A DNA stretch of 52,707 bases from Aphanocapsa sp. GSE-SYN-MK-11-07L (lineage in GTDB: Bacteria; Cyanobacteriota; Cyanobacteriia; Thermosynechococcales; Thermosynechococcaceae). The number at the start of each line of letters is the position of its first letter. Positions within the stretch are counted from its first letter, which is position 1. A program made the translations under genes and the position numbers. Of this stretch, positions 9,585-18,093 are shown piece by piece. The stretch is taken from contig JAHHGS010000089.1 in the NCBI GenBank assembly GCA_019359715.1, positions 1-52,707 of the forward strand, read 5' to 3'. A model generated the notes under the pieces. It had not been told where the DNA came from, searched no databases, and saw only the letters and a list, made by a program, of their open reading frames with translations.

Positions 9585-10183
9585 ATGACACAGGCACTTG
9601 AACAGCGAATCTACACTCCTCAGGAGTACCTTGAACTTGAGCTTGCATCTGAAACTCGCAGTGAATACCGCAATGGAGCTATTATTCCGATGACCGGGGG
9701 CACACCTGACCACAATGAATTGGCAATTAATCTTGCGGCTCTGCTCAAATCTGCTCTACGAGGCAAGCCCTACCGGATTTTTGGAGCCGATCAACGGCTG
9801 TGGATTCCCGGTGGCGTAGCCTCCCCACAGGGGAATCGCAATCTCTACACCTATCCCGGATGGTTGTCGAAAAACCCCTACAGCTTCAAACAGGGCGTAC
9901 CGACACCGTGGCAAATCCCTGCTTTATTGCTGAAGTGCTATTCAAATCAACCCAAGATTATGACCACGGCGAAAAGTTTTCTGCTTACCGTAGCATTGAC
10001 AGCTTTCGCGAATATCTGCTCATCGATCAGTACAGTATCCATGTGGAACACTACGTCAAAACGGCTGCTAATCAATGGCTGCTCTCAAAATATGATGATC
10101 CGACTGTCACATTGTCCTTGAGTGCATTTGCCGCTCAAATCAAAATCATCGCTCTCTATGAAAATATTGACATTGATGTTTAA
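9585..10183 (+). pseudogene. Uma2-family (DUF820) endonuclease-like gene, frameshifted and carrying a short repeat insert
   Basis: The first frame gives the Uma2 N-terminus (YTPQEYLELE, SEYRNGAIIPMTGG, and LRGKPYRIFGADQRLW). An extra eight in-frame codons (GGVASPQG, 9810-9833) interrupt the expected WIP-NLYTYP junction. Directly after TYP the frame is lost, consistent with a loss of 4 nt near 9858-9866. The second frame continues with MVVEKPLQLQTGRTD, the core AEVLFKSTQDYDHGEKFSAYR and the C-terminal strands. Uma2 proteins are PD-(D/E)XK-fold proteins of unclear role that are greatly expanded in cyanobacteria. This copy is probably dead. Confidence 0.85.
9810..9833 (+). repeat. 24-bp GC-rich palindromic small dispersed repeat
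   Basis: This short insert includes CCCC-ACA-GGGG and is flanked by GATTCCC and GGGAATC, which can pair. It is an exact multiple of three and adds GGVASPQG to the Uma2 frame. It shares the GCGTAGC and CTCC..ACAGG elements with the palindromes at 19769 and 44708, in line with the very small mobile repeats known from cyanobacteria. Confidence 0.6.
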
Positions 10184-10242
10184 CCTCTACCTCTAACCAA
10201 AGGCTTACAATAAGTGAAAGCATTCGTTTATGAAAAGATTTA

Positions 10243-11610
10243 ATGCTAGAGGGTTCTATTCTGCAATTGCTAGAAGCTGCTCATCAGGGAGGAGAAACTG
10301 GCAAGCGCCATCTCAACTTTGGGGTTTATTACAAAAACACGTTGGTATCTCTTTGTCATGCCCTAGAGGATTGTGTTTTAAGCGAAGATAGCCCTCCACT
10401 GATGTTGACTGCCTTTCAGCGCGGCAAGTGGTATTTAGAAGAAGCCGATCGCTATGGTCAGATTGCTGACCACACTCGCCAGGTGGTGATTATGGCCGCG
10501 GCGGATGCTGGCTTTAATGAACATCCGACTAGCCAGCGATCGCAGGTGACTGTGGTGGAGCTAACGCCTGAAGATCCGGTGGCGCAGGAATGGCATTTAA
10601 TGATTCTTTCCCCCAGCTATACGGCGATGGTGCTGTGCCAAGAGCTGTCGCTGGCAGACTATGGCGATCAGCCGCCGGAGTCGGACTTGCAGCGTAAGTT
10701 CTACGGGCTGTGGACGTTTGAAACGGAGCTGGTTCAAGAAGCGATTGATTTGACGATCGCCCATATTGGTGCCTACAACCCAGACCTCCAGGTTCAGCTC
10801 CAAGCCCATGTTCAAACCATTCAGGCAGAAGCACAGCAGGCTGATCCGCTGCATTTCTACAGCGTGGTGAGTCGGGTGGTGGACTATCTGCAAGCCAACC
10901 AGCAAACCTTGCAGCCCGTCCAGACGGCTCAGCAGCTAGACCGCAACTTGCTTTCTAACGAAGTGCAGGCCTTCTTGCGCGTCGCCCAACTGATTGACCT
11001 GATGGATCCAGACAATCCCCAGGCAACGACTGAGGTGACAGCCCTGGTGGAAATGATCTGCCAGTTGCTCGATCTACCGGCTTGGCAAGCTAAGCGGCTG
11101 CGCTTGGCCAGTATTTTGCATCGGTTGGCTCCTTTCCAAGGAACGCCGCAAAAAATCATTGCTCCATCGGTGTCCAGTCAAGCAGCCCCTCATTCTCGGC
11201 TGGCCTGTGCCTTGGTGCCGGGGGTACAAGCTCTCCGCCAAATGCCCAAACTGCGGGCGATCGCTCAAATTATTGCCCATCAGACCGAGTGGTGGAATGG
11301 CAATGGAGAACCGGCTGGCCTGGTCGGTGATGAAATTCCACTAGAGTCTCGAATTCTAGGCTTGGTAATTGACTTTCAGCAGCGGGTCAACGGGTTAGCA
11401 ATTCCCAAAACCATCAATGATGGGCAAGTCGATGAGTGGCAAGACCAGCTTGAATTAGCCTTAGTCCAGTGCCAGCAGTGGGCCGGCGATCGCTGGGATC
11501 CTAAATTGGTTGAAATGCTGACCATCATTGTGAATGGTTTACAGCAGGGACTCACTCTGCCGCTGCAATCTCCCAGGCTGACGAATGGGCTGTGGCTGCT
11601 TGACAGTTAG
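10243..11610 (+). CDS. DICT sensory domain protein with a degenerate HD/HD-GYP-like C-terminal domain
   Basis: A 455-residue cytoplasmic protein. The N-terminal part (about 1-165) resembles the DICT domain, associated with diguanylate cyclases and two-component proteins in cyanobacteria (LVSLCHALEDC; then a core around residues 105-150). The C-terminal part (about 235-430) aligns with HD-GYP-type phosphodiesterases: LRLASILHRL, then LRAIAQIIAHQTEWWNGNGE and EIPLESRILGLV. The usual HD and HHE metal ligands are largely replaced (HQTEWW instead of HHERWDG), so catalysis is doubtful. A sensing or scaffold role in c-di-GMP or light signalling is an inference. The ATG at 10243 is preceded by AT-rich DNA. 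Confidence 0.7.
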   Translation: MLEGSILQLLEAAHQGGETGKRHLNFGVYYKNTLVSLCHALEDCVLSEDSPPLMLTAFQRGKWYLEEADRYGQIADHTRQVVIMAAADAGFNEHPTSQRSQVTVVELTPEDPVAQEWHLMILSPSYTAMVLCQELSLADYGDQPPESDLQRKFYGLWTFETELVQEAIDLTIAHIGAYNPDLQVQLQAHVQTIQAEAQQADPLHFYSVVSRVVDYLQANQQTLQPVQTAQQLDRNLLSNEVQAFLRVAQLIDLMDPDNPQATTEVTALVEMICQLLDLPAWQAKRLRLASILHRLAPFQGTPQKIIAPSVSSQAAPHSRLACALVPGVQALRQMPKLRAIAQIIAHQTEWWNGNGEPAGLVGDEIPLESRILGLVIDFQQRVNGLAIPKTINDGQVDEWQDQLELALVQCQQWAGDRWDPKLVEMLTIIVNGLQQGLTLPLQSPRLTNGLWLLDS

Positions 11611-11825
11611 GATGGAAGTCTTAAAGCCCTACGAGAAATGCAAAGCCTCCTAACTGATCTGGGGCGCTGTCGCAATCGTTTGTTATGCTGCTTCGTTTAA
11701 GAGGACTGGCAGTAGTTGTCAGGTGATCGGTTGGTGCTTAACCCCCAACGATGCCCCTAACCAAGTAGTCAGGGATCGGACATAAAGCAACTATGCGTTG
11801 TATCGCTCCCAACTGAGGCACAAGC

Positions 11826-12437
11826 TTAGGCTTTTTGGATTGCGGTTTTATACAGATGCTGGAAGGTGACAAAGACAACTGCGCCGACAAAGATGGAGCA
11901 AAACTTAATCAGCGGGGTCAAATCGCCGTTGGCATAGCTAATCAAAGAGGCCACCTGCATCACAACTGGCATCCAGGCAAACTGCGGGTAGTAAAAGGCA
12001 AAAATAATTGAGTTGACGTCGGCTGCAAAAAAGTAGCGATCGTGCATTTTCGGCAGCAGATAGGGCATCACAATCACAGAGGCAAAGCTGAGCGTGACTA
12101 AAAATTCCGGCTTGAGCTGGACTTTGCTGTGGTAAATCACCCAGGTCATAATAAAAACCGCCACCAGGGTCAAACCAATCCCCAAGGGCATGACGGTGCT
12201 GTAATAGTCGTTGGAAATCCACTGGTAAATATTCGGAGCCATTTTGGTTAGCTCTTTGTACTGAGTCGCCTGATTAAAGTAGATCAACAGCAGTTCAAGC
12301 AGCGGGCGGCCAGCATACCAAGCCGGAATCACGGTGATGAAGTAAACCCCGAAAATCAGCAGAAACCGCCACCATTCAATCTTTTTCTTCAAAAACAAGA
12401 TGAATAGGAACGGGGCCAAGAAGATCGATTGCAGCTT
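11826..12437 (-). pseudogene. Truncated duplicate of the membrane glycosyltransferase gene (left border of the island)
   Basis: This 612-bp segment reproduces the last 204 codons of the complete gene at 23260-24417, without any gap and with 14 residue differences by my alignment. The match starts at KLQSIFLAPF and ends at the stop. Upstream of it the frame runs into unrelated sequence up to a TTG at 12494, so it lacks the whole N-terminal half, including the loop with the expected catalytic acids. Five hydrophobic segments remain. The island genes begin about 100 nt away on the opposite strand. Confidence 0.85.
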
Positions 12438-12536
12438 ATTGGAAAAATCCTTAAAATCTGAAATGTCAATTAATCTGTTTTTTGAGAGAGTCAAGCGTTT
12501 GAGTTCTCAATTCTGCTACCAGTGGCTCATCCATTC

Positions 12537-15401
12537 ATGAATCTAACCCACTATCACACCAAATATTTTGCCTATGAGCTAACCAAGCGATGCTCATCAA
12601 ATAGCCTGGAAAAGCTAGCGGGTGCGTTTGCTGGGGCAAGGGTTGATTTGAATCCCCATCAGGTTGAAGCGGCGCTGTTTGCCTTTGAGTCTCCTTTATC
12701 GAAGGGTGCGCTACTTGCTGATGAAGTGGGACTAGGTAAAACAATCGAAGCGGGACTGGTGATCGCCCAAAAATGGGCTGAGCGGAAGCGTCAAATCTTG
12801 ATTATTACGCCCTCAAATCTAAGGAAGCAGTGGCATCAAGAGATGACTGAAAAGTTTTTTGTGCCCTGTTCAATTCTGGAAGCGAAGACTTACAACGCGG
12901 CCCTCAAACAAGGTTGTGATCGCCCTTTTGAGTCAGAAGGCAAAGATACGGTAGTAATTTGCTCATACCAGTTTGCCCGCAATAAGGCTTATGAAATTGA
13001 GCATATTGCTTGGGATCTAGTGGTTATTGATGAAGCCCATCGTCTGCGGAATGTATATAAGACCTCCAATGTGATTGCGAATACATTAAGAAAAACGCTG
13101 CAAGGACGTCATAAACTCTTGCTCACAGCAACACCACTGCAGAATTCGTTGTTAGAGCTATTTGGGTTAGTGAGCTTTATTGATGAGAAGGTATTTGGGG
13201 ATCTAAAAAGCTTTCGAGAACAGTTTTCTAACTTGAGTCAACCGTATGCATCCGAAATGCTAAAGGTACGACTGAAGCCGATCTGCCATCGCACGTTACG
13301 TAGAGATGTAATGGCTTATGTTCCCTTTACGCAGCGCCATGCCATTCTTGAGGAGTTTACGCCGAGTCGAGATGAACAGCAGCTCTATGAACTGGTGTCT
13401 GAATACCTCTCTCGCGATAATTTACAGGCACTGCCAGCCAGCCAACGAGCATTAACAACGTTGGTGATGCGGAAGTTGTTGGCATCTTCAACCTTTGCGA
13501 TCGCTGGAACGCTAATATCTCTATCCAAGCGGCTCAAGGCTAAATTGAGCCAGCAAGAGAATTTACGACCATTGACCGATGAACTAGACGAGGACTATGA
13601 GGGGCTGGCAGATATTGCTGAAGAGTGGGAAGAGGAGGAGCATGGAGCACCCATCTCTGAACTGGAGCGGGCTGCTATCCAAAGTGAGGTTTTAGAACTG
13701 GATGCTTTTGCGGAACTAGCTGCTTCGATTGAGCATAACGCGAAAGGTAACGCATTGCTAAAAGCCTTTGAACAAGCATTTGCGGATACGGTTAAGTATG
13801 GCGGTGCCCAAAAAGCAATTGTTTTTACCGAGTCTCGTAGAACGCAGGACTATTTGCTGCGACTGCTGAGAGATAGCCCTTGGGGTGGCGGGCTTTTGCT
13901 ATTTAATGGAACCAATAATGATGATCAGTCCAAGGCAATTTATACGGGGTGGCTGAAGCAGAATGAAGGGACGGATCAGGTTACTGGCTCAAAGACGGCG
14001 GATATGCGTTCTGCTTTGGTAGACTACTTCCGAAAGCAGGGAACTATCATGATTGCGACGGAAGCAGCAGCGGAGGGGATTAACCTTCAGTTTTGTTCGC
14101 TGATTGTTAACTACGATTTGCCTTGGAACCCCCAGCGGATTGAGCAGCGGATTGGCCGTTGTCATCGCTATGGGCAAAGGCATGATGTGGTGGTAGTCAA
14201 CTTCTTGAACCAAAAAAATGCAGCGGATCGCCGTGTGTTTGAGCTGCTGGCGCAGAAGTTTCAACTATTTGAGGGCGTATTTGGCACCAGTGATGAGGTA
14301 TTAGGGGCAATCGAGTCTGGGGTGGATTTTGAGAAGCGGATTGCGGAAATTTATCAGCGGTGCCGAAAGCCAGATGAGATTGAGGCAGCATTTAATCGGC
14401 TTCAGCAGGATTTGAGCTTTGAAATTAATGAGGCGATGACGCAAACCCGACAAAAATTGCTGGAAAATTTTGACGAGGATGTTTGTGACAAACTGAAGAT
14501 CAGCGATCAGAGGTCGAAGGAAGTATTAGGTCGGTTTGAGCGTCTATTGATGCAGCTTACTGAGCATGAGTTGGCTCAGGAAGCTGAATTTTCAGAAAAT
14601 GGTGCGTTTCGCTTAAACAAGGTGCCAGAGGGTCTAACGGCAGAAGTAATTCCATTGGGGCTGTATGAGCTACCGCGTCGTTCAGATACAGCCTATACCT
14701 ACCGGATGGGGCATCCTCTGGCAGATGCGCTAATTGAGCAGGCGAAGCAGCGTGTGTTATCTCCTATTGTCATTCAGTTTGACTATGCGGCCTATGGCAG
14801 TAAGGTTAGCGTTTTGGAGACTTTACTGGGGCAAAGCGGCGATTTGAGCTTATCGGTTCTGACGGTTGAGGCTTTGGATCAGACGGAGGACTATCTGATT
14901 TTTGCAACTATGACTGATGGGGGGCAGATATTGGAAGAAGATACGGTACAGAAGTTGTTGTGTATACCAGGTCGGATAGGTGAACTAGAGGAGGAGATCG
15001 CCCTTTCTCGTCTAGACGCAATAACTCAACAGCGGCTGAGCGCCATTCAGCAGCAGATTGCTAAACGGAATGCCGATTTTTTTGAGGCTGAAGCCAAAAA
15101 ATTAGATGGTTGGGCTGAAGATTTAAAGGTGGTGCTGGAGCGGGAAATTAAGGAGTTCGATCGCCAGATCAGGGAAGCTAAACGAGCTGCAACGGCAGCA
15201 CTAACCTTAGAGGCCAAACTGGCAGGGCAAAAGCAGCTCAAGGAACTGGAGAAGCAGCGGAACCAGAAACGGCGATCGCTATTTGAAGCGCAGGATGAGG
15301 TCGATCGTCAGCGGGACGAGCTTATTGCCCAAATTGAAGGCAAGCTAGAGCAAAAGAGCGAACTTCAGTGCCTATTTACCATTCGCTGGAGCCTTTCATG
15401 A
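12537..15401 (+). CDS. SNF2/DEAD-box superfamily 2 helicase of a defence operon
   Basis: A protein of about 954 residues (959 if the upstream GTG at 12522 is used; the ATG gives MNLTHYHTKYFAYELTKR, which fits the family better). The Walker A motif is DEVGLGKT near 67-74 (counted from the GTG), followed by ITPSNLRKQW, the DEAH box in VVIDEAHRLRN (about 170-173), LLTATPLQN, then the C-terminal helicase lobe with IVFTESRRTQDYL, ATEAAAEGINLQ and QRIGRCHRYGQ. A long charged helical, probably coiled-coil, region occupies the last 120 residues. This SNF2-like group is known beside type III-like methyltransferase/helicase pairs. It would remodel or translocate on DNA. Its stop overlaps the next start as ATGA. 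Confidence 0.92.
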   Translation: MNLTHYHTKYFAYELTKRCSSNSLEKLAGAFAGARVDLNPHQVEAALFAFESPLSKGALLADEVGLGKTIEAGLVIAQKWAERKRQILIITPSNLRKQWHQEMTEKFFVPCSILEAKTYNAALKQGCDRPFESEGKDTVVICSYQFARNKAYEIEHIAWDLVVIDEAHRLRNVYKTSNVIANTLRKTLQGRHKLLLTATPLQNSLLELFGLVSFIDEKVFGDLKSFREQFSNLSQPYASEMLKVRLKPICHRTLRRDVMAYVPFTQRHAILEEFTPSRDEQQLYELVSEYLSRDNLQALPASQRALTTLVMRKLLASSTFAIAGTLISLSKRLKAKLSQQENLRPLTDELDEDYEGLADIAEEWEEEEHGAPISELERAAIQSEVLELDAFAELAASIEHNAKGNALLKAFEQAFADTVKYGGAQKAIVFTESRRTQDYLLRLLRDSPWGGGLLLFNGTNNDDQSKAIYTGWLKQNEGTDQVTGSKTADMRSALVDYFRKQGTIMIATEAAAEGINLQFCSLIVNYDLPWNPQRIEQRIGRCHRYGQRHDVVVVNFLNQKNAADRRVFELLAQKFQLFEGVFGTSDEVLGAIESGVDFEKRIAEIYQRCRKPDEIEAAFNRLQQDLSFEINEAMTQTRQKLLENFDEDVCDKLKISDQRSKEVLGRFERLLMQLTEHELAQEAEFSENGAFRLNKVPEGLTAEVIPLGLYELPRRSDTAYTYRMGHPLADALIEQAKQRVLSPIVIQFDYAAYGSKVSVLETLLGQSGDLSLSVLTVEALDQTEDYLIFATMTDGGQILEEDTVQKLLCIPGRIGELEEEIALSRLDAITQQRLSAIQQQIAKRNADFFEAEAKKLDGWAEDLKVVLEREIKEFDRQIREAKRAATAALTLEAKLAGQKQLKELEKQRNQKRRSLFEAQDEVDRQRDELIAQIEGKLEQKSELQCLFTIRWSLS

Positions 15402-17221
15402 CGGCAGAGATTCCAGTTGAGATTTTAGAGCTTCCCAAGAAGTTGAGAGCTATCTTCACAGGAAAACTGGCAGAAGCAGTTTCTGGCAAGCCACAAGATC
15501 GCGAGACTAATTTTCTATCAAGAGCACTGGCTGCTTACGCGATTCATAAACTGGCAGGCTGCTCTTTTGAAGAAGCGGCTGAATCTATTGTGGATGGTGG
15601 GGGAGATGGCGGAATTGACGCGATTTTCTATGTTGCTTCTAACGCAACCCTCTTCGCAGTGCAGTCAAAGTATCTTACTAATGGTCGCGGAGAACCAGAA
15701 CTGAAAGAAGTGGGCAGCTTTAAAGCTGGACTCGAAAATCTGCTTCAAGGAAAGTTTGAGAACTTTAAGCTGAATTCAGAGTGGCAAAAACGTCGTCCTG
15801 AAATTGAAGTTCAGCTTAAAAAAGCGGGTCAGGTGCGCGCGATTTTGGTGTACTCCGGGATTAACCTCGTTTCAGATGATCGGCTGAGTTTGTTTGAAGA
15901 TCTTAGACAGCGATTTTGCTCTGGCGAAGATAACTATTTTGAATTTCAATCCTGCAATCTCACAACGGTTCACGGTTGGCTAATTGGTGCAGATATAGGG
16001 CCGGGTGTGCCGCAGTTAGAGCTTAAGCTTTTGAAGCCTGGTTGGGTGACAAAACCCTATGAAACTGTTTTCGGGCTACTGCCACTCAAGGATTTAGCCG
16101 ATCTTTATGCTCAGCACGGCAAACGACTTGTGGTGGCAAACATCCGAGCCTACAAGGGCAGCACGGATGTAAATACCCAAATTCTAACCACAATTCAGAA
16201 AGAGCCACACCATTTTTTTTACTTGAATAATGGACTAACCGCTTACTGCGAAAGGCTTGAGGTGAATAATCTTGATCGTGCTAATGCTGAGTTCAAAAGA
16301 ATTACAGCCTACGGTTTAGCTATTGTGAATGGGGCACAAACACTAGGTTCTGTGGCTGAGTTTTTTAACCAAACTTTGGCTTCTACACCCGATGGGAATG
16401 TTTTGATCAAGGTGATTTCGCTACAACGATGTGAGGATGATCGGGCTTTTGCTGAAACCATCACTCGAAGCACAAACTTTCAAAATCAAATTGGTTTACG
16501 GGATTTTGTGGCCCAAGATGAGCAGCAAGCCCGAATTGCGAACCAGCTTTTGTTATCAGGAATTACCTACCATTACAAAGATGATGTGGATACTCCGACA
16601 CCAGACGAGACAAACTTTACGCTTGATGAAGCAACAACAGCATCAGCCTGTTTGGCTAGGTCATCGGATTGCGATGATTTTTGTGCCCGCATTCTAGTCA
16701 ATCGGCGTTCTCTTTGGTCGATGGATGAAATCTATCCGCCTGAAAATTTGTCTCGTTCTCGCTATGCACAGGTGTTTCGGGCAGACAGATCGGCACGGGC
16801 AGTCTGGCGGGCAGTGCAGGCTCAGCGACTAGTGATCAAGGCAATGCAGGATAGCGGTAGGTCTAGCACTAGAGTTCGCAAGGCTTTTTTTGAGAATGCG
16901 CGCTGGCTAGTGCTCATGGTGATTTTTATCAAACTGTATCCTGAGCGAGGGGATGACCTGAATCTGACGGTTGATGAGGTAATGGCTGTGTCGCAGCGTA
17001 CTATAGAATTCGCCGAGGAGCTTTGGACGGTATGTGAGGCGAAGGGGTATGTGTCACGTCAATCTGCTGCGGGCAGTGTTGAGGGTTTTGAGCAGACTCG
17101 GCATTTTCGCTCTATTTTTAGTAGTGCCGCTGATTGTCAGCAGCTACGTGGCGCTTTGTTGGCGAAGTTAGCACAGACTCCACCACAAGTCCCTTTTTCT
17201 ACAGATTCCGATCTTTTGTGA
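15398..17221 (+). CDS. AIPR-family (abortive infection phage resistance) nuclease
   Basis: A 607-residue protein. The N-terminal domain carries a PD-(D/E)XK-like core: GGGDGGIDAIF with D74, then LFAVQSKY with Q89 and K91. The long C-terminal part holds the AIPR hallmarks: HFFYLNNGLTAYCE, IVNGAQTLGS and TRSTNFQNQIGLRDF. AIPR proteins occur in phage-defence settings and are presumed nucleases. The ATG at 15398 overlaps the helicase stop; an upstream GTG (15368) is possible. In related operons I recall a DUF4391 protein in this position, so AIPR here may be a substitution. It is followed at once by a toxin-antitoxin pair. Confidence 0.88.
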   Translation: MTAEIPVEILELPKKLRAIFTGKLAEAVSGKPQDRETNFLSRALAAYAIHKLAGCSFEEAAESIVDGGGDGGIDAIFYVASNATLFAVQSKYLTNGRGEPELKEVGSFKAGLENLLQGKFENFKLNSEWQKRRPEIEVQLKKAGQVRAILVYSGINLVSDDRLSLFEDLRQRFCSGEDNYFEFQSCNLTTVHGWLIGADIGPGVPQLELKLLKPGWVTKPYETVFGLLPLKDLADLYAQHGKRLVVANIRAYKGSTDVNTQILTTIQKEPHHFFYLNNGLTAYCERLEVNNLDRANAEFKRITAYGLAIVNGAQTLGSVAEFFNQTLASTPDGNVLIKVISLQRCEDDRAFAETITRSTNFQNQIGLRDFVAQDEQQARIANQLLLSGITYHYKDDVDTPTPDETNFTLDEATTASACLARSSDCDDFCARILVNRRSLWSMDEIYPPENLSRSRYAQVFRADRSARAVWRAVQAQRLVIKAMQDSGRSSTRVRKAFFENARWLVLMVIFIKLYPERGDDLNLTVDEVMAVSQRTIEFAEELWTVCEAKGYVSRQSAAGSVEGFEQTRHFRSIFSSAADCQQLRGALLAKLAQTPPQVPFSTDSDLL

Positions 17222-17243
17222 CACTATAAATGGTGCTATAGTG
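17222..17243. promoter_or_regulatory. Inverted repeat upstream of the PIN toxin gene, possible operator
   Basis: CACTATA and TATAGTG are separated by 8 nt and lie 5 nt before the toxin ATG. The site sits between the AIPR stop and the PIN start. Toxin-antitoxin pairs with ribbon-helix-helix antitoxins usually repress their own promoter, so this is a reasonable operator candidate. The TATA halves could also be part of a promoter. Confidence 0.4.
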
Positions 17244-17248
17244 GTGTC

Positions 17249-17674
17249 ATGGCTGCTGATTTGCAATTTCGAGTTGTTATTGATACCAACGTAGTTTTTG
17301 AGGGGCTAACAAAGCAGGGTGGTGCTGCGGGATTAATCATTGATGCATGGTTGGCAGGGTTAATTCAGGTTTGCGTTTCTACTGCACTTGCCTATGAGTA
17401 TGAGGATGTCTTATCTCGAAAGCTTTCAGAAATTCGCTGGCAGAAGCTCCAACCTGTTTTGTCTGCACTTCTGGGAAAGGTTGAGTTTACAGCGATTTAC
17501 TACTCATGGCGGCCCACATCGCCTGATCCTGGGGATGATCTTGTCATTGATTGTGCGATGAATGCAGGTGCAATAGTAGTTACATCAAATATTCGAGATT
17601 TCCAGAGGGCGAAAGTCTCCCTAGGTCTACAGGTGATGACTCCGACTGAGTTAGTGATCAAATTAGCGTCTTAA
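17249..17674 (+). CDS. PIN-domain toxin (PIN_3 type)
   Basis: A 141-residue predicted RNase toxin. The acidic residues of the PIN active site are present: VVIDTNVVFE (Asp), ALAYEYEDVL (Glu), DPGDDLVIDCA (Asp pair) and TSNIRDF (Asp). It resembles the family annotated as putative toxin component, PIN family. The gene ends in TAATG, overlapping an in-frame ATG of the following antitoxin. The toxin comes first, unlike classical vapBC. It interrupts an otherwise tight defence operon, between the AIPR and methyltransferase genes. Confidence 0.85.
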   Translation: MAADLQFRVVIDTNVVFEGLTKQGGAAGLIIDAWLAGLIQVCVSTALAYEYEDVLSRKLSEIRWQKLQPVLSALLGKVEFTAIYYSWRPTSPDPGDDLVIDCAMNAGAIVVTSNIRDFQRAKVSLGLQVMTPTELVIKLAS

Positions 17675-17685
17675 TGGAGTTTTAT

Positions 17686-18006
17686 ATGAGTCGGTTAACC
17701 TTGCGATTGCCTGAAACCCTCCATCATCAGTTGGCTCACTTGGCTGAAGGGGAGGGAGTTTCTCTGAATCAATACATTACTTATGCACTGACTCGACAAG
17801 TTTCGTCGGCATATTCAATTCAGCCCGTTGCTGAGGATGCGGCCCAGCAACAGAAGGAGTTTGCTGTACTATTACAGGCGCTAAGGCAAGGGTCTAGCGA
17901 TGAAGTCAAGTCTATCTTGGCTGAAAGAGAATCTGTGGAGCCAGAAGATGCTTTAAGTGTTGCGGTGATTGATCGGTTACAGCAGCGGATCAAAGAACGT
18001 TCTTGA
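17686..18006 (+). CDS. Ribbon-helix-helix antitoxin
   Basis: A 106-residue protein. The N-terminus MSRLTLRLPETLHHQL followed by GEGVSLNQYITYAL is the HicB/CopG-type DNA-binding ribbon-helix-helix fold. The acidic and helical C-terminal half probably binds the toxin. The start at 17686 has GGAG 5 nt upstream. An earlier ATG at 17674 overlaps the toxin stop and would add four residues. It is presumed to neutralise the PIN toxin and repress the pair. Confidence 0.82.
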   Translation: MSRLTLRLPETLHHQLAHLAEGEGVSLNQYITYALTRQVSSAYSIQPVAEDAAQQQKEFAVLLQALRQGSSDEVKSILAERESVEPEDALSVAVIDRLQQRIKERS

Positions 18007-18025
18007 AACTAACGAGGTTATCCAA

Positions 18026-18045
18026 TGATTCCGTTTGATTCCGTT
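18026..18045. repeat. Tandem 10-bp repeat before the methyltransferase gene
   Basis: TGATTCCGTT occurs twice head to tail in the 87-nt gap between the antitoxin and the methyltransferase. It may be a regulator half-site pair or slippage debris; nothing in the sequence decides. The following AT-rich stretch may hold a promoter for the downstream genes. Confidence 0.5.
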
Positions 18046-18093
18046 AGATAGGCATTATCAAACTACTCGCTCTATTCTAAAATTTCATTTTTA

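Noticed and set aside
9561-10183. Two separate genes for the Uma2 frames
   Set aside because: Both frames together rebuild one Uma2 protein, so a frameshifted pseudogene is simpler.
11611-11825. Non-coding RNA between the DICT gene and the island border
   Set aside because: A few complementary stretches occur (GGTTGG and CCAACG), but there is no stable extended fold or known RNA motif.
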